Source of the DNA: JAKAKT01 sp041305385
GTDB lineage: Archaea; Micrarchaeota; Micrarchaeia; Burarchaeales; JAKAKT01
DNA: 37,730 nucleotides
Assembly (NCBI GenBank): GCA_041305385.1
Contig: JBFYLO010000002.1
Coordinates: forward strand, 1 to 37,730
Direction of reading: 5' to 3'
A program made the translations under genes and the position numbers. Of the stretch, positions 14,234-22,551 are shown piece after piece. The stretch's first letter is position 1, and every line of letters starts with the position of its first letter. The notes beneath the pieces are model-generated. The model had not been told where the DNA came from and ran no database searches. It saw nothing but the letters and a program-made list of their open reading frames with translations.

Positions 14234-15142
14234 TTACCTTCGCAGCCTCTCCACCAGCTCGAGAATCAACTCCTTGCTCCCGACATAAACCGGAGTCCTC
14301 GCATCGGCATCCTCGCACTGGATGTCGAGAAGCGAACTCTTGCCATTGCTCGAGAGCCCTCCTGCTTTTTCAATGATGTTCCCCATCGGGATTCCCTCGT
14401 AGAACAGGCGGAGCTTCCCCTCCGGCTTGTCAATCAGGGCAGGATAAGCGAACATCCCGCCATAATGCAGAATTTGGTTGAAGTCCCCAACGAAAGTCCC
14501 GCAATACCTAAGCTTCATCTTCTTCTCCTCTTCCATGTATTTCACGAATTCCCTGAACTTCGGAATCCACTTGAGCGGGCTCCCGCCCATCCCGTAAACT
14601 TTCCCTGGCTCGGGAACCCTGATGTTCTCCTCGACGAGGCAATACCTCATCTTTCCCTTCCTGAATTTCACGAATTCATGGACTCCCTTTCCCGCGGTAT
14701 AAACAAGAGTAGTCATCGGCCCGTACTGCTTATAGAGGGAAGCGACAAGGCTCCTCCCAGTAGTCGGAATCTCCTTCCTGTAAATCCCAATAATCGCGCC
14801 AATGGGGTTGTTGCTCCTGATGTTGCTCGACCCGTCGAGCGGGTCTATGGTGACAACGAAGGGCGCATCCTCGTCAAACCTAACTGGCGTTTTCAGCTCC
14901 TCTGAATAGACTGCCCTCACAAGCCCGCTCTTCTTGAATTCATTGCAATAAAAATTGTTGGTCCAAACATCCAGCTCCTCGGCCAGTTCCCCGTATTTGT
15001 TTTCCTCTCCCTTTTTCGCAGCCATCCTCTGGGGGAACTCCACCCTTATGTCAACGCTCATCCTCGCAATCTCGGAAATGAGCTTCGCTACTTCGTCATC
15101 CTTGACCTCGCGCAAGTGCTCCTCGAGCGTTACCTCTGCCAT
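14234..15142 (-). CDS. fbp: Class I fructose-1,6-bisphosphatase
   Basis: 302 residues; GGAGGTG precedes the ATG. It hydrolyses fructose 1,6-bisphosphate to fructose 6-phosphate in gluconeogenesis with divalent metals. Motifs of the bacterial/eukaryotic class I family are plain: YSEEL with Glu81/Glu82, the metal site TIDPLDGSSNI with Asp100 and Asp103, LRYCGTFVGDFNQILHYGGMFAYP, and the substrate loop GKLRLFYEGIPMGNIIEKAGG. Most archaea use the bifunctional class V aldolase/phosphatase instead; this window has a separate class I aldolase at 10991 and this phosphatase. It has its own TATA box at 15174 and is followed by a small membrane protein gene. Confidence 0.93.
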   Translation of the reverse strand: MAEVTLEEHLREVKDDEVAKLISEIARMSVDIRVEFPQRMAAKKGEENKYGELAEELDVWTNNFYCNEFKKSGLVRAVYSEELKTPVRFDEDAPFVVTIDPLDGSSNIRSNNPIGAIIGIYRKEIPTTGRSLVASLYKQYGPMTTLVYTAGKGVHEFVKFRKGKMRYCLVEENIRVPEPGKVYGMGGSPLKWIPKFREFVKYMEEEKKMKLRYCGTFVGDFNQILHYGGMFAYPALIDKPEGKLRLFYEGIPMGNIIEKAGGLSSNGKSSLLDIQCEDADARTPVYVGSKELILELVERLRR

Positions 15143-15173
15143 AATAACACCTCCGAATATTTCTTGAGCCCGG

Positions 15174-15185
15174 GGTTTAAAAACC
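15174..15185 (-). promoter_or_regulatory. TATA box for fbp
   Basis: GGTTTAAAAACC, itself nearly palindromic, is about 35 bases ahead of the fbp ATG on the minus strand. The short leader would contain GGAGGTG, so this gene probably uses ribosome-binding-site initiation from its own promoter rather than read-through from the BofA-like gene. Confidence 0.5.
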
Positions 15186-15201
15186 TTATTACCAGGTCAT
15201 A

Positions 15202-15480
15202 CTATGTAATACTAAGATTCACTCCGAAAAACATGAGGACCAGCAGGACCCCCACCCCCCCAAGGCCGAAAAGCGCGACAACTGCGAGTGTCATGAAGTT
15301 GATAGGTACATCCAGCCCAACCATTGACAGCAGGAATATCGCCCCGAGCCCGAGGACCGAGTTGATGATGAGCCTGAAAACAAGTTTCAGCGCTTTTCTG
15401 AGGGCAACGAGTATGAGGATGAACAGGAAAAAGAACGCGAGCCCGGCCATGAACAGAAACATTCCGCTTGCTGGGTCCAT
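15202..15480 (-). CDS. BofA-family membrane protein
   Basis: 92 residues with three hydrophobic segments: MFLFMAGLAFFFLFILILVAL, LIINSVLGLGAIFLLSMVGL and FMTLAVVALFGLGGVGVLLVL. The segment NSVLGLGAIFLLSMVGLDVPIN followed by VVALFGLGGVGVLLVL is the pattern of the pro-sigma-K processing inhibitor BofA family, whose archaeal members have no known function. No sporulation role is implied. It is divergent from the DHQ synthase II gene, sharing one TATA element, and lies upstream of fbp on the same strand. Confidence 0.78.
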   Translation of the reverse strand: MDPASGMFLFMAGLAFFFLFILILVALRKALKLVFRLIINSVLGLGAIFLLSMVGLDVPINFMTLAVVALFGLGGVGVLLVLMFFGVNLSIT

Positions 15481-15498
15481 GGAAAAAAATCACAGCAC

Positions 15499-15510
15499 TA
15501 ATTTATAAGC
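15499..15510. promoter_or_regulatory. Shared TATA element between the BofA-like and DHQ synthase II genes
   Basis: TAATTTATAAGC lies about 20-30 bases from both divergent start codons (ATG 15531 plus, ATG 15480 minus). Only 50 bases separate the two genes and neither start has a clear ribosome-binding sequence, so both transcripts could be leaderless and driven from one AT-rich core. Confidence 0.5.
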
Positions 15511-15530
15511 AATCGCCCAAATACCAATTG

Positions 15531-16415
15531 ATGAAGGAAATCTGGGTCGAGAGCAGGGCTCTTGCGAAAAAGCTATCCCTCCACCACACTTCAGAGAAGG
15601 GGAAGTGGACCGAGGTGATGATACGGGGAGCCCGGGACCTCGCGAAACTGAGGGAGGCGCAGAAGGCAGGCGCGGAAAGGGCCGTCATCTCCTGCCCGAA
15701 TTGGAACTCTGCACCGCAAAAGGAAATCCTCCAGCTCTCGAAAAAGCTCAAGCTCATAGCGAAAGTCAACGGCTCGGAGCAGGCGAAGGGGGTCCTCCAG
15801 TCCATGGACAAGGCGTTTTCAGGTTTCCTCATTTTTCCCGCGAAGACTTCTGAAATCGAGAAGCTCAAGCACTACCTCTCGGGAGAAGGTGAGATTTCGT
15901 TCGACATAGCCAAAATAACCGAGATAAAGAAAACAGATCCCGGGGAGAGGAGCTGCATCGACACCTGCGAGATAATGGGCGAGAGCGAGGGCATGCTGGT
16001 CGGCTCGGATTCAAGCGGCTTCGTCCTAGTCCAATCGGAGGCCTCGACCGAGGACTCGCGGGCAGAGCCCCGCCCGTTCAGGGTGAATGCGGGTGCGGTC
16101 TCTCTTTACACTCTTCTCCCCATGAATAAAACCGAGTTTCTAGCGGAGATTCAGACAGGTGGCGATGTGCTCATCGTTGACAGGAACGGAAAGGCGAGGA
16201 AGGCAGTGGTGGGCAGGAACAGGATTGAGCGAAGGCCCCTCGCCCTCATAGAAGCGGAGTGCGGGAACAGGACGGTGACCGCACTGCTCCAGGATTCCGA
16301 GAACGTCTGCGTAATGGTTTTGAAGGGAAGCAAGCCCGTCCCAAAGCTCAGGAAGGGCGATGAGATTTTGGTTCACCTCAGGGGAAAAACCGAGAAGGAA
16401 GCAATCGAGAAATGA
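15531..16415 (+). CDS. 3-dehydroquinate synthase II (archaeal aroB')
   Basis: 294 residues from the ATG at 15531, about 27 bases after a TATA box; the longer in-frame reading would run through the promoter. In archaea without DAHP synthase and AroB, this NAD-dependent enzyme oxidatively deaminates 2-amino-3,7-dideoxy-D-threo-hept-6-ulosonate to 3-dehydroquinate, the second step of the alternative shikimate route. Family signatures are MLVGSDSSGFVLVQSEAS, PRPFRVNAGAVSLYTLLP, FLAEIQTGGDVLIVDRNGKAR and VVGRNRIERRPLALIEAE. The internal segment before residue 150 is somewhat shorter than in methanogen enzymes. ADH synthase, which makes its substrate, is not in the window. The dihydroorotase gene follows five bases later. 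Confidence 0.9.
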   Translation: MKEIWVESRALAKKLSLHHTSEKGKWTEVMIRGARDLAKLREAQKAGAERAVISCPNWNSAPQKEILQLSKKLKLIAKVNGSEQAKGVLQSMDKAFSGFLIFPAKTSEIEKLKHYLSGEGEISFDIAKITEIKKTDPGERSCIDTCEIMGESEGMLVGSDSSGFVLVQSEASTEDSRAEPRPFRVNAGAVSLYTLLPMNKTEFLAEIQTGGDVLIVDRNGKARKAVVGRNRIERRPLALIEAECGNRTVTALLQDSENVCVMVLKGSKPVPKLRKGDEILVHLRGKTEKEAIEK

Positions 16416-16419
16416 GAAC

Positions 16420-17676
16420 ATGCTAATCAAGAACTGCAGAATCGTCAAGCCCGAGGGGATGCTCCGGGCGAGCGTTCTGGTCTCAGAGGGCAAAATAAAG
16501 AAAATCGGGCGAGTTGAAGGGAAGGCGGATTTTGACGCAAAGGGAATGCTCGTTTTTCCAGGCCTCGTTGACCCGCACGTTCATTTAAGGGATCCCGGCT
16601 CGCCGCACAAGGAAGATTTCTACACAGGGACATGCGCCGCCCTTGCAGGCGGCTTTACAACAATAATGGACATGCCCGAGTATTCGAACCCGTCGACAAT
16701 CACCGAGAAAGCGCTGAGGGAAAAAGAAGCGCTCGCCTCCAAAAAAGCGGTCTGCGACTTCCACATCCGAATGGGCGCATCGAATGATAATTTCTCCGAA
16801 ATAAAAAAAGCCTCGCCCGCCTCGCTCAAGTTCTTCACAGCCGAGACGAAGAGTCCGCTCACAATAACAGACTATTCGCTCATCGCAAAGCATTTTGAAA
16901 ATTTTCCCGCTTCCAAACCAATCTGCATCCACGCAGAGGACCAGGGAGTGATCGACTCGCTCTCGAAGAAATATTCCGATTACTGCGAAAAGCGTGGTCC
17001 CCTCGCCTCAGCAATAGCTCTTGCGAAAATTCTCGCGCTCCAGAAAGAAACCAGCAGGCGAATCCACATCTGCCACATCTCAACCGAGCTTGAGCTGGAG
17101 TTGCTCAAGGATGCGGGGAAGAATGTCACCTGGGAAACCGCCCCGCACCACCTGTTCATGGACACCCGGGACTACGAGCGCCTAGGGGCATTTGCGAAAA
17201 TGAACCCCCCTCTCAGGAAACCCTCTGAGAGGGCCGTTCTCTGGAAGAACATAAATAAGCTGGGGATGATTGGGACCGACCATGCCCCCCACTCGAGAGA
17301 GGAAAAGGAATCGGACTCGCCGCCTTCCGGAGTTCCCGGGCTCGAGACAGCGTTCCCGCTTCTCCTTGATGCTTCACTGAACCGGAAACTCCCAATCACA
17401 AAAATACCCGAGCTGTGCGCCCGCAACCCAGCAAAAGCATTTGGAATTAAACACAAAGGTTCGCTTGCCCCTGGCTTCGATGCAGACTTTGTTCTAGTTG
17501 ACCCGACTGAAAAGGCGATAATTAAAGGCGACTCACTCTTCACCAAATGCAAGTGGTCTCCTTTCGAGGGAAGGAAACTGAAGGGAAGAATAAAGAGCGT
17601 ATTCCTGAGGGGCGAGGAAGTCTACCAGGAAGGCGAGATACTCGCAAGGCCAGGTTTTGGCAAGAAAGTTATTTGA
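16420..17676 (+). CDS. pyrC: Dihydroorotase
   Basis: 418 residues from the ATG at 16420. It cyclises carbamoyl aspartate to dihydroorotate in pyrimidine synthesis. Metal site and catalytic residues are complete: DPHVHLRDPG (His53, His55), SLKFF with the candidate carbamylated Lys137, CIHAED (His171), RIHICHIST (His216 and His219), TAPHHLFM, and the catalytic TDHAPHS (Asp287, His291). Length and the carbamylated lysine point to the class I dihydroorotase/allantoinase group; the intact metal site argues against an inactive PyrC'. It is probably co-transcribed with DHQ synthase II. I use pyrC in the broad sense of dihydroorotase. Confidence 0.9.
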   Translation: MLIKNCRIVKPEGMLRASVLVSEGKIKKIGRVEGKADFDAKGMLVFPGLVDPHVHLRDPGSPHKEDFYTGTCAALAGGFTTIMDMPEYSNPSTITEKALREKEALASKKAVCDFHIRMGASNDNFSEIKKASPASLKFFTAETKSPLTITDYSLIAKHFENFPASKPICIHAEDQGVIDSLSKKYSDYCEKRGPLASAIALAKILALQKETSRRIHICHISTELELELLKDAGKNVTWETAPHHLFMDTRDYERLGAFAKMNPPLRKPSERAVLWKNINKLGMIGTDHAPHSREEKESDSPPSGVPGLETAFPLLLDASLNRKLPITKIPELCARNPAKAFGIKHKGSLAPGFDADFVLVDPTEKAIIKGDSLFTKCKWSPFEGRKLKGRIKSVFLRGEEVYQEGEILARPGFGKKVI

Positions 17677-17680
17677 AAAA

Positions 17681-19234
17681 CTAACTCTTAGGCTGCGGCT
17701 TCTTCCCGTTGCACCTTGTTGCCCTCCTGTAAATCAGGTAAATCGCAACTACAACGACTATCAGCCCAACTACTAGGATTACGTTCATCCCAGAGCCGTC
17801 GCCACCTCCGACTCCCGCCATGGCTGCAACATCGGGCGCCACGACCTGGAGGTAAGCGGTCTCCGTAATCTCCCGCCTAACGTTATACGAGTCCATGAAG
17901 TTCATCTTCACGTTTATGGGGTACTTTCCGGGCTGGAGGTCCTTCCCCACGAGCACCGAATAGCTCACCTGGCTGTAGTCATCTGTCTTCAGGTTCCCGA
18001 TGAAAGACGTGGGAGAGTTGTCGAGTATGGTGAAGGAGTCGCTCTCCGAAGTCACGCTCAGGGACTTGACATCAGTGGTCCCGACATTCGAGACCTGCAC
18101 CCCGAGCGAGTACTTGCCTCCCGGCGTAACCGGGGAGGGGTTCGTGGAGGTTATGACTGCGAGCGCTGGCTCGCCGACCACTTCGACCCCGACGTTCTTG
18201 GTTATGGTGGCCTGGGATTCCCCCTGCTTGTTCAGGTAGTCAATGGTTACAATCAGCGGATAATACCCTGGGCTCGCGCTTGAGCTTATCCCGACATCAT
18301 AAAAGACGCTCGTTGACCCGCCGGGCTTTATCTCCCCCAGAAGCCTCTGGGACGAGCCGAGCGGAAGGAAGCTCGAGGAGGCCGAGGAAAGCGTGCACCT
18401 CACGGATTTGACCATGAGCGTTCCGTCGTTCACAACATCAAGGGACAGCCGGACCTTCTTTCCAGGGGAGGCCGAGGACCCGAGGTTCGGGACAACTGAG
18501 AAATCAACGAATCCCTTGACAGCCTGGACAGTCGCGAGCGTGGCACTGGTTTGCTGAATGTTGCCCAGGTCGTCCTGGTAAGTAATCGTCACAGGAATTG
18601 TCTGAACCCCCGCGGGCATCGAAAGATTTGTGGAAATAGGAATGCTCACATTAATCGTTTCGTCCTTCCCTATGCTGCTGAAAATCATCTTCGTGTTGTC
18701 CTTTGGTATGAGATATGATGAATCCAGGGCCAGTATCACATTGGTGGCCCTGCCCCCGGTGTTCTTTATCTGGGCATTAAGTTCGAAGTCATCGCCTATG
18801 CCGACAGTCACCGGGTTTGACGAAATCTGGAATATGGTCTGCTTGGAAACAGTCACCGGTATCTGCACGAGCTTGTAGCCAGTGCCTCCCGAAGTGGTGG
18901 TCTCGCTCCAGTAGGCGTTTATTACCAGGTTGTAGACTCCGGAGTCCACGTTCTCCGATACCCTGAATTGTATGTTCATGGGGGTTGAACCCGAGGTCCC
19001 GATTGTCCCAACAGAAACACGGTCCGTCGAGAACTCAAGCCCGCTCCCGCTTGGGTAGAGCGTCAGGCCGCTTATCCCGGCGGTTCCTGTGTTGGTTATG
19101 GTGAAAGACACCGAACCAGTATTGCCCGGCCTCAGCGTTGAAGGAGAGACCGACGTCGAGGTGAACTGCACGTCAGCAAAGGCAAATCCGGCAAAAAGGA
19201 ACACTATCGTTAAGAGCAATATGTCTTTCCTCAC
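17681..19234 (-). CDS. Secreted CARDB-repeat surface protein with C-terminal anchor
   Basis: 517 residues from a GTG at 19234, chosen because it begins a clean signal peptide (VRKDILLLTIVFLFAGFAFA) and follows GGAGAGG; an in-frame ATG at 19303 would add a non-hydrophobic leader. The body is made of about four repeated beta-sandwich units of the CARDB/COG1361 type, each with a Pro-Gly turn and an N-x-G step: RPGNTGSVSFTITNTGTAG, GIGDDFELNAQIKNTGGRA, SPGKKVRLSLDVVNDGTL and TPGGKYSLGVQVSNVGTT. It ends in a membrane helix (MNVILVVGLIVVVVAIYLIY) and a basic tail. This fits an extracellular stalk or S-layer-associated protein held in the membrane. Its ligand is unknown. Confidence 0.88.
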   Translation of the reverse strand: MRKDILLLTIVFLFAGFAFADVQFTSTSVSPSTLRPGNTGSVSFTITNTGTAGISGLTLYPSGSGLEFSTDRVSVGTIGTSGSTPMNIQFRVSENVDSGVYNLVINAYWSETTTSGGTGYKLVQIPVTVSKQTIFQISSNPVTVGIGDDFELNAQIKNTGGRATNVILALDSSYLIPKDNTKMIFSSIGKDETINVSIPISTNLSMPAGVQTIPVTITYQDDLGNIQQTSATLATVQAVKGFVDFSVVPNLGSSASPGKKVRLSLDVVNDGTLMVKSVRCTLSSASSSFLPLGSSQRLLGEIKPGGSTSVFYDVGISSSASPGYYPLIVTIDYLNKQGESQATITKNVGVEVVGEPALAVITSTNPSPVTPGGKYSLGVQVSNVGTTDVKSLSVTSESDSFTILDNSPTSFIGNLKTDDYSQVSYSVLVGKDLQPGKYPINVKMNFMDSYNVRREITETAYLQVVAPDVAAMAGVGGGDGSGMNVILVVGLIVVVVAIYLIYRRATRCNGKKPQPKS

Positions 19235-19336
19235 TAAACCAACCTCTCCAGAGCCAAATTCAGCTCCGACGAGAGCATTATGGAGAGGAAGATTTATCAA
19301 CATTTACTACGAATCATTATCGTCACTTGTTTTCCG

Positions 19337-19386
19337 ATTGGAATTTGCGGATTCCAATTCAGGCAAAGTTGTTGACAACTTTGCCT
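19337..19386. repeat. Two-hairpin repeat element, copy B, ahead of purS
   Basis: Second copy of the element at 4019. Hairpin 1 (19337-19358) has arms ATTGGAAT and ATTCCAAT around TTGCGG. After five bases (TCAGG), hairpin 2 has the core arms CAAAGTTG and CAACTTTG (19364-19383). In this copy the stem extends to a 12-base perfect inverted repeat, 19361-19386 (AGGCAAAGTTGT / ACAACTTTGCCT). It ends five bases before the GGGAGGCGG ribosome-binding sequence of purS, so if transcribed it could affect purS translation. Confidence 0.8.
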
Positions 19387-19390
19387 TCCT

Positions 19391-19399
19391 GGGAGGCGG
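19391..19399 (+). promoter_or_regulatory. Ribosome-binding site that decides the purS start
   Basis: GGGAGGCGG precedes the GTG at 19404 by about five to seven bases and is the strongest such signal near the gene. It excludes the longer in-frame reading that runs through the hairpin element. Confidence 0.7.
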
Positions 19400-19403
19400 T
19401 TGT

Positions 19404-19661
19404 GTGGAATACGTGGCCGAAGTCGTTATAGAATCGAAGCCCGCGGCGAAGGACCCCGAAGGTGCGACAATAATGCGCGACCTCATGGTCAAGAAGGGCT
19501 ACAACATGGTCAGCGAGGTAAGGACTGCAAAGCTCCTGAGAGTCAAGCTCTCAGCCAGGAGCGAATCAGAGGCGACCTCGATTCTTGACAAGATGTGCAA
19601 CGAGCTCCGGCTTGCGAATCCAGTCGCCCAGAACTACAAGATAAGCATATTGAAGAGATAG
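19404..19661 (+). CDS. purS: Phosphoribosylformylglycinamidine synthase subunit PurS
   Basis: 85 residues, normal for PurS. It has no active site; it is the small subunit that holds PurL and PurQ together to convert FGAR, glutamine and ATP to FGAM. The ferredoxin-like pattern is visible: YVAEVVIESKPAAKDPEGATIMRDLM, then GYNMVSEVRTAKLLRVKLSARSESEATSILDKMCNELRLANPVAQNYKI. The GTG start follows a strong ribosome-binding sequence, and the two-hairpin element lies directly upstream. It is the first gene of purS-purQ-purL-purF. Confidence 0.92.
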   Translation: MEYVAEVVIESKPAAKDPEGATIMRDLMVKKGYNMVSEVRTAKLLRVKLSARSESEATSILDKMCNELRLANPVAQNYKISILKR

Positions 19662-19669
19662 GTGTGGGA

Positions 19670-20347
19670 ATGATTGCCGTCATCAGGTTCCCTGGCTCGA
19701 ACTGCGACTTGGATGCAGTGCACGCGCTGGGCGATGTGATAGGCGTTCCGGTTGAGCTCGTCTGGCACGAGCACTTCGACCCTTCGAAATACACCGGAGT
19801 CGTGCTTCCCGGGGGCTTCAGCTATGGGGACCACCTCAGGGGCGGAGTCATCGCCGCCTTTTCCCCGGCCATGGAAGGGGTCAAGAAAATGGCTGATGAT
19901 GGAAAACCCGTTCTTGGAATCTGCAACGGCTTCCAGACGCTCCTTGAGGCCGAGCTCCTGCCAGGCGCGCTCCTGAGGAACGAGGACACCTATTTCAAGT
20001 GCAAATGGATTAACCTGAAAGTCGAGAGCAATCGGAGCCTGTTCTCGAAAAACATGTCCCTGGATTCGGTTTTCAAAGTCCCCATAGCCCACGGCGAGGG
20101 AAGGTACTTCATTTCAGAAGAGGGCTACCAGGACCTTGAGAAGAACGGCCAAATCATTTTCAGATACGTGGACGATTCGGGCAAAGCGGGTGAATTCGCA
20201 AACCCGAACGGCTCCATCCACGACATCGCCGGGATTTGCAACAAGGAGGGAAATATTCTCGGCATGATGCCGCACCCGGAGCGCGCCTCGGAGTCGATTC
20301 TCGGGGGCGAGGGCGGCAGGAAGATTCTCGAAGCACTTTTGGTGTGA
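19670..20347 (+). CDS. purQ: Phosphoribosylformylglycinamidine synthase subunit PurQ
   Basis: 225-residue class I glutamine amidotransferase that releases ammonia from glutamine for PurL. Start at ATG 19670, eight bases after purS, with GGTGTGGGA before it. Motifs: VIRFPGSNCDLDAVHA at the N-terminus, VVLPGGFSYGDHLRGG (oxyanion strand), the nucleophile Cys in LGICNGFQTLLEAELLPG, and the His-x-Glu pair in MMPHPERASE. Size is typical for stand-alone PurQ. The next gene starts two bases after its stop. Confidence 0.95.
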   Translation: MIAVIRFPGSNCDLDAVHALGDVIGVPVELVWHEHFDPSKYTGVVLPGGFSYGDHLRGGVIAAFSPAMEGVKKMADDGKPVLGICNGFQTLLEAELLPGALLRNEDTYFKCKWINLKVESNRSLFSKNMSLDSVFKVPIAHGEGRYFISEEGYQDLEKNGQIIFRYVDDSGKAGEFANPNGSIHDIAGICNKEGNILGMMPHPERASESILGGEGGRKILEALLV

Positions 20348-20349
20348 TT

Positions 20350-22551
20350 ATGCCACGGAAGAAAAAAGATTCACCAGAGCAGAAAAAAGCCCCGGGCGTC
20401 GACCTCACTGCGGAGGAGCAGAGGAAGGTTCGCGAGCTCCTCGGCAGGGAGCCCAACGAAGTCGAGTGGGGCATGATAGACATCATGTGGAGCGAGCACT
20501 GCTCCTACAAGTCCAGCAGGCCATCGCTCAAGCTCCTGCCGACAAAAGGCGAGAAAGTCCTGCTCGGGCCAGGCTTCGATTCCGGAATCATCGACATAGG
20601 GAAAGGTTGGGGCGTTGCGTTCAAGGTGGAGACCCACAACCACCCGTCTGCCATCGACCCCTACGGGGGCTCTGCGACCGGAATCGGAGGGATAGTCCGC
20701 GACATTCTCGCAGTGGGAGCGTTCCCAGTCTGCTTCCTCGATTCGCTCCACTTCGGCTCGCTTTCGAGCCCGCACTCCCAGTGGCTCTTCAGGTATGTGG
20801 TGAAGGGAGTCGGGGACTACGGCAACTGCATCGGAGTCCCGACCACTGCAGGGGAAATCCAATTCGACGAATCCTTCGAGCGCAACTGCCTTGTGAATGT
20901 GGCCTGCGCCGGCTATGTCAAGAAAGACGAAATAGTTACCGGCGATGCGAAGGATGCTGGAGACATGCTGATTCTGGTCGGGGGTTCAACCGGCCGCGAT
21001 GGCGTTCATGGCGTAACATTCGCCTCCAGAAACCTGGACGAGGCGAGCGAGGGGGACAGGCCCGCAGTCCAGATTCCGGACCCATTCACAAAGAAGCTCA
21101 TCATCGATGCATGCGCAGAGGCCTATGGCGCCAAGCTGGTAAAGGCAATGAAGGACCTGGGGGGAGGCGGGCTCACCTGCGCGAGTTCCGAGATGGCCCA
21201 CAAGGGCGGGAAGGGCGCCCTAATCGACATCTCGAAGGTGTTCGTTCGCGAAAAGAACATGGCGCCCTACGACATACTGCTCTCAGAATCGCAGGAGAGG
21301 ATGCTGTTCTCAACTGACAAAAAAAGGCTCGACCGCCTGCTCGCGATATTCAAAAAATACTCGCTTCCCCATGCCGTGATAGGGGAGATAACCGCGGACC
21401 GCAATCTGACAGTTATGAACGGCAAGACGCGCATCGTCTGCCTCCCGACCCACATCCTTGCGGAGGTCCCGGTGCTGAACAGGGAAAAGAAGCAGCCCAA
21501 GCATGAAAAGGAAGCGGTCGAGATACCCGAGCTGAGGGGCTTTGAGCCTCTCCTGATAACTCTCTTCTCCTCGGAGAACCTCTGCAGCAGGCGCTGGGTC
21601 TACCAGCAGTATGACCACGAGGTGGGGGACAGGAGCGCCCTCAAGGCAGGAAAGGGCGATGCCGCGGTAATGGTGGCGCCCAATGGAGGCGCAATGGCAA
21701 TCACCTCGGATTCAAATTCAGCGCACTGTTTCCTCGACCCCTATGAAGGCTCGGCCGGGATAATGGCAGAGGCCCTGAGGAACATAACGTGCACAGGCGC
21801 GAAGCCGCTCGGAATCGTTGACAACCTGTCCTTCGGAAACCCGGAGAAGCCAGAAGTCTTCTGGTCCTTCCACGAGTCCGTGAAGGGGATTGCCGATGCT
21901 GCCAAGGTTTTCGGGACTCCCTGCGTCGGGGGCAACGTGAGCTTCTACAATGAGGATGATGTCACTAAGATGGCAGTGAAGCCCTCGCCCCTGATAATAA
22001 TGCTGGGCTTCATGGAGAAGACGGGCTGCATGCGCTCGCCCGCCCTAACGGAAGGGGATTCGATAGTGGTCCTCGGAAAAACAAAGCCCGAGATGGGCGG
22101 GAGCGAATATCACCGAATAATCCACAAGACCCTCGCCGGGGACGTTCCAAAAGCCGACCTTAAGGCCGAGAAGAAAACCTCAGACTTCGTTCTCTCAAAT
22201 CTTGATAAAGCAAATTCGATTCATGATTGCTCCAAGGGGGGGCTTCTCGTAGCCTTGGCGGAGATGTGTATAGCAGGAAAAGCCGGAGCAGAGGTCGACC
22301 ACCAGAAGGTTCCCTCGGAGTGCAAGCGATTCGACGAGATTGCGTTTTCCGAAAGCCACGGGCGTTATCTCATCGGGACAAGGGATGCCGAAACGCTCGT
22401 TTCAGAAGCCAAAAAGCAGGGAATCCCGGCAGCAGTAATCGGGAAGGCGGGGGGAAGAAAGCTGTCTTTCGGGCAGTACTCCTGGGATCTGGGAGAACTC
22501 TATTCCGCCTGGGAATTCAAGATGTGGAAGGTTATGGGGGGCAAAATATGA
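20350..22551 (+). CDS. purL: Phosphoribosylformylglycinamidine synthase subunit PurL (small form)
   Basis: 733 residues, the size of the small, separate PurL found with PurS and PurQ. The ATG at 20350 is preferred over an upstream in-frame start that overlaps purQ. It uses ATP to activate FGAR. Signatures are MWSEHCSYKSSRPSLK, VETHNHPSAIDPYGGSATG, ILVGGSTGRDGVHGVTFAS, KDLGGGGLTCASSEMAHKGG and LLSESQERMLF in the first half, with the matching second half SNSAHCFLDPYEGSAGI, GVLVGGNVSFYNE-like CVGGNVSFYNED and IHDCSKGGLLVALAEM. The N-terminal MPRKKKDSPEQKK is a basic extension of about 16 residues. Its stop overlaps the purF start (ATGA). Confidence 0.95.
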   Translation: MPRKKKDSPEQKKAPGVDLTAEEQRKVRELLGREPNEVEWGMIDIMWSEHCSYKSSRPSLKLLPTKGEKVLLGPGFDSGIIDIGKGWGVAFKVETHNHPSAIDPYGGSATGIGGIVRDILAVGAFPVCFLDSLHFGSLSSPHSQWLFRYVVKGVGDYGNCIGVPTTAGEIQFDESFERNCLVNVACAGYVKKDEIVTGDAKDAGDMLILVGGSTGRDGVHGVTFASRNLDEASEGDRPAVQIPDPFTKKLIIDACAEAYGAKLVKAMKDLGGGGLTCASSEMAHKGGKGALIDISKVFVREKNMAPYDILLSESQERMLFSTDKKRLDRLLAIFKKYSLPHAVIGEITADRNLTVMNGKTRIVCLPTHILAEVPVLNREKKQPKHEKEAVEIPELRGFEPLLITLFSSENLCSRRWVYQQYDHEVGDRSALKAGKGDAAVMVAPNGGAMAITSDSNSAHCFLDPYEGSAGIMAEALRNITCTGAKPLGIVDNLSFGNPEKPEVFWSFHESVKGIADAAKVFGTPCVGGNVSFYNEDDVTKMAVKPSPLIIMLGFMEKTGCMRSPALTEGDSIVVLGKTKPEMGGSEYHRIIHKTLAGDVPKADLKAEKKTSDFVLSNLDKANSIHDCSKGGLLVALAEMCIAGKAGAEVDHQKVPSECKRFDEIAFSESHGRYLIGTRDAETLVSEAKKQGIPAAVIGKAGGRKLSFGQYSWDLGELYSAWEFKMWKVMGGKI

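Noticed and set aside
19089..19403. Longer N-terminus for purS running through the hairpin element
   Set aside because: PurS is about 85 residues; the strong ribosome-binding sequence before the GTG at 19404 marks the true start, and the upstream part is antisense to the surface-protein gene.
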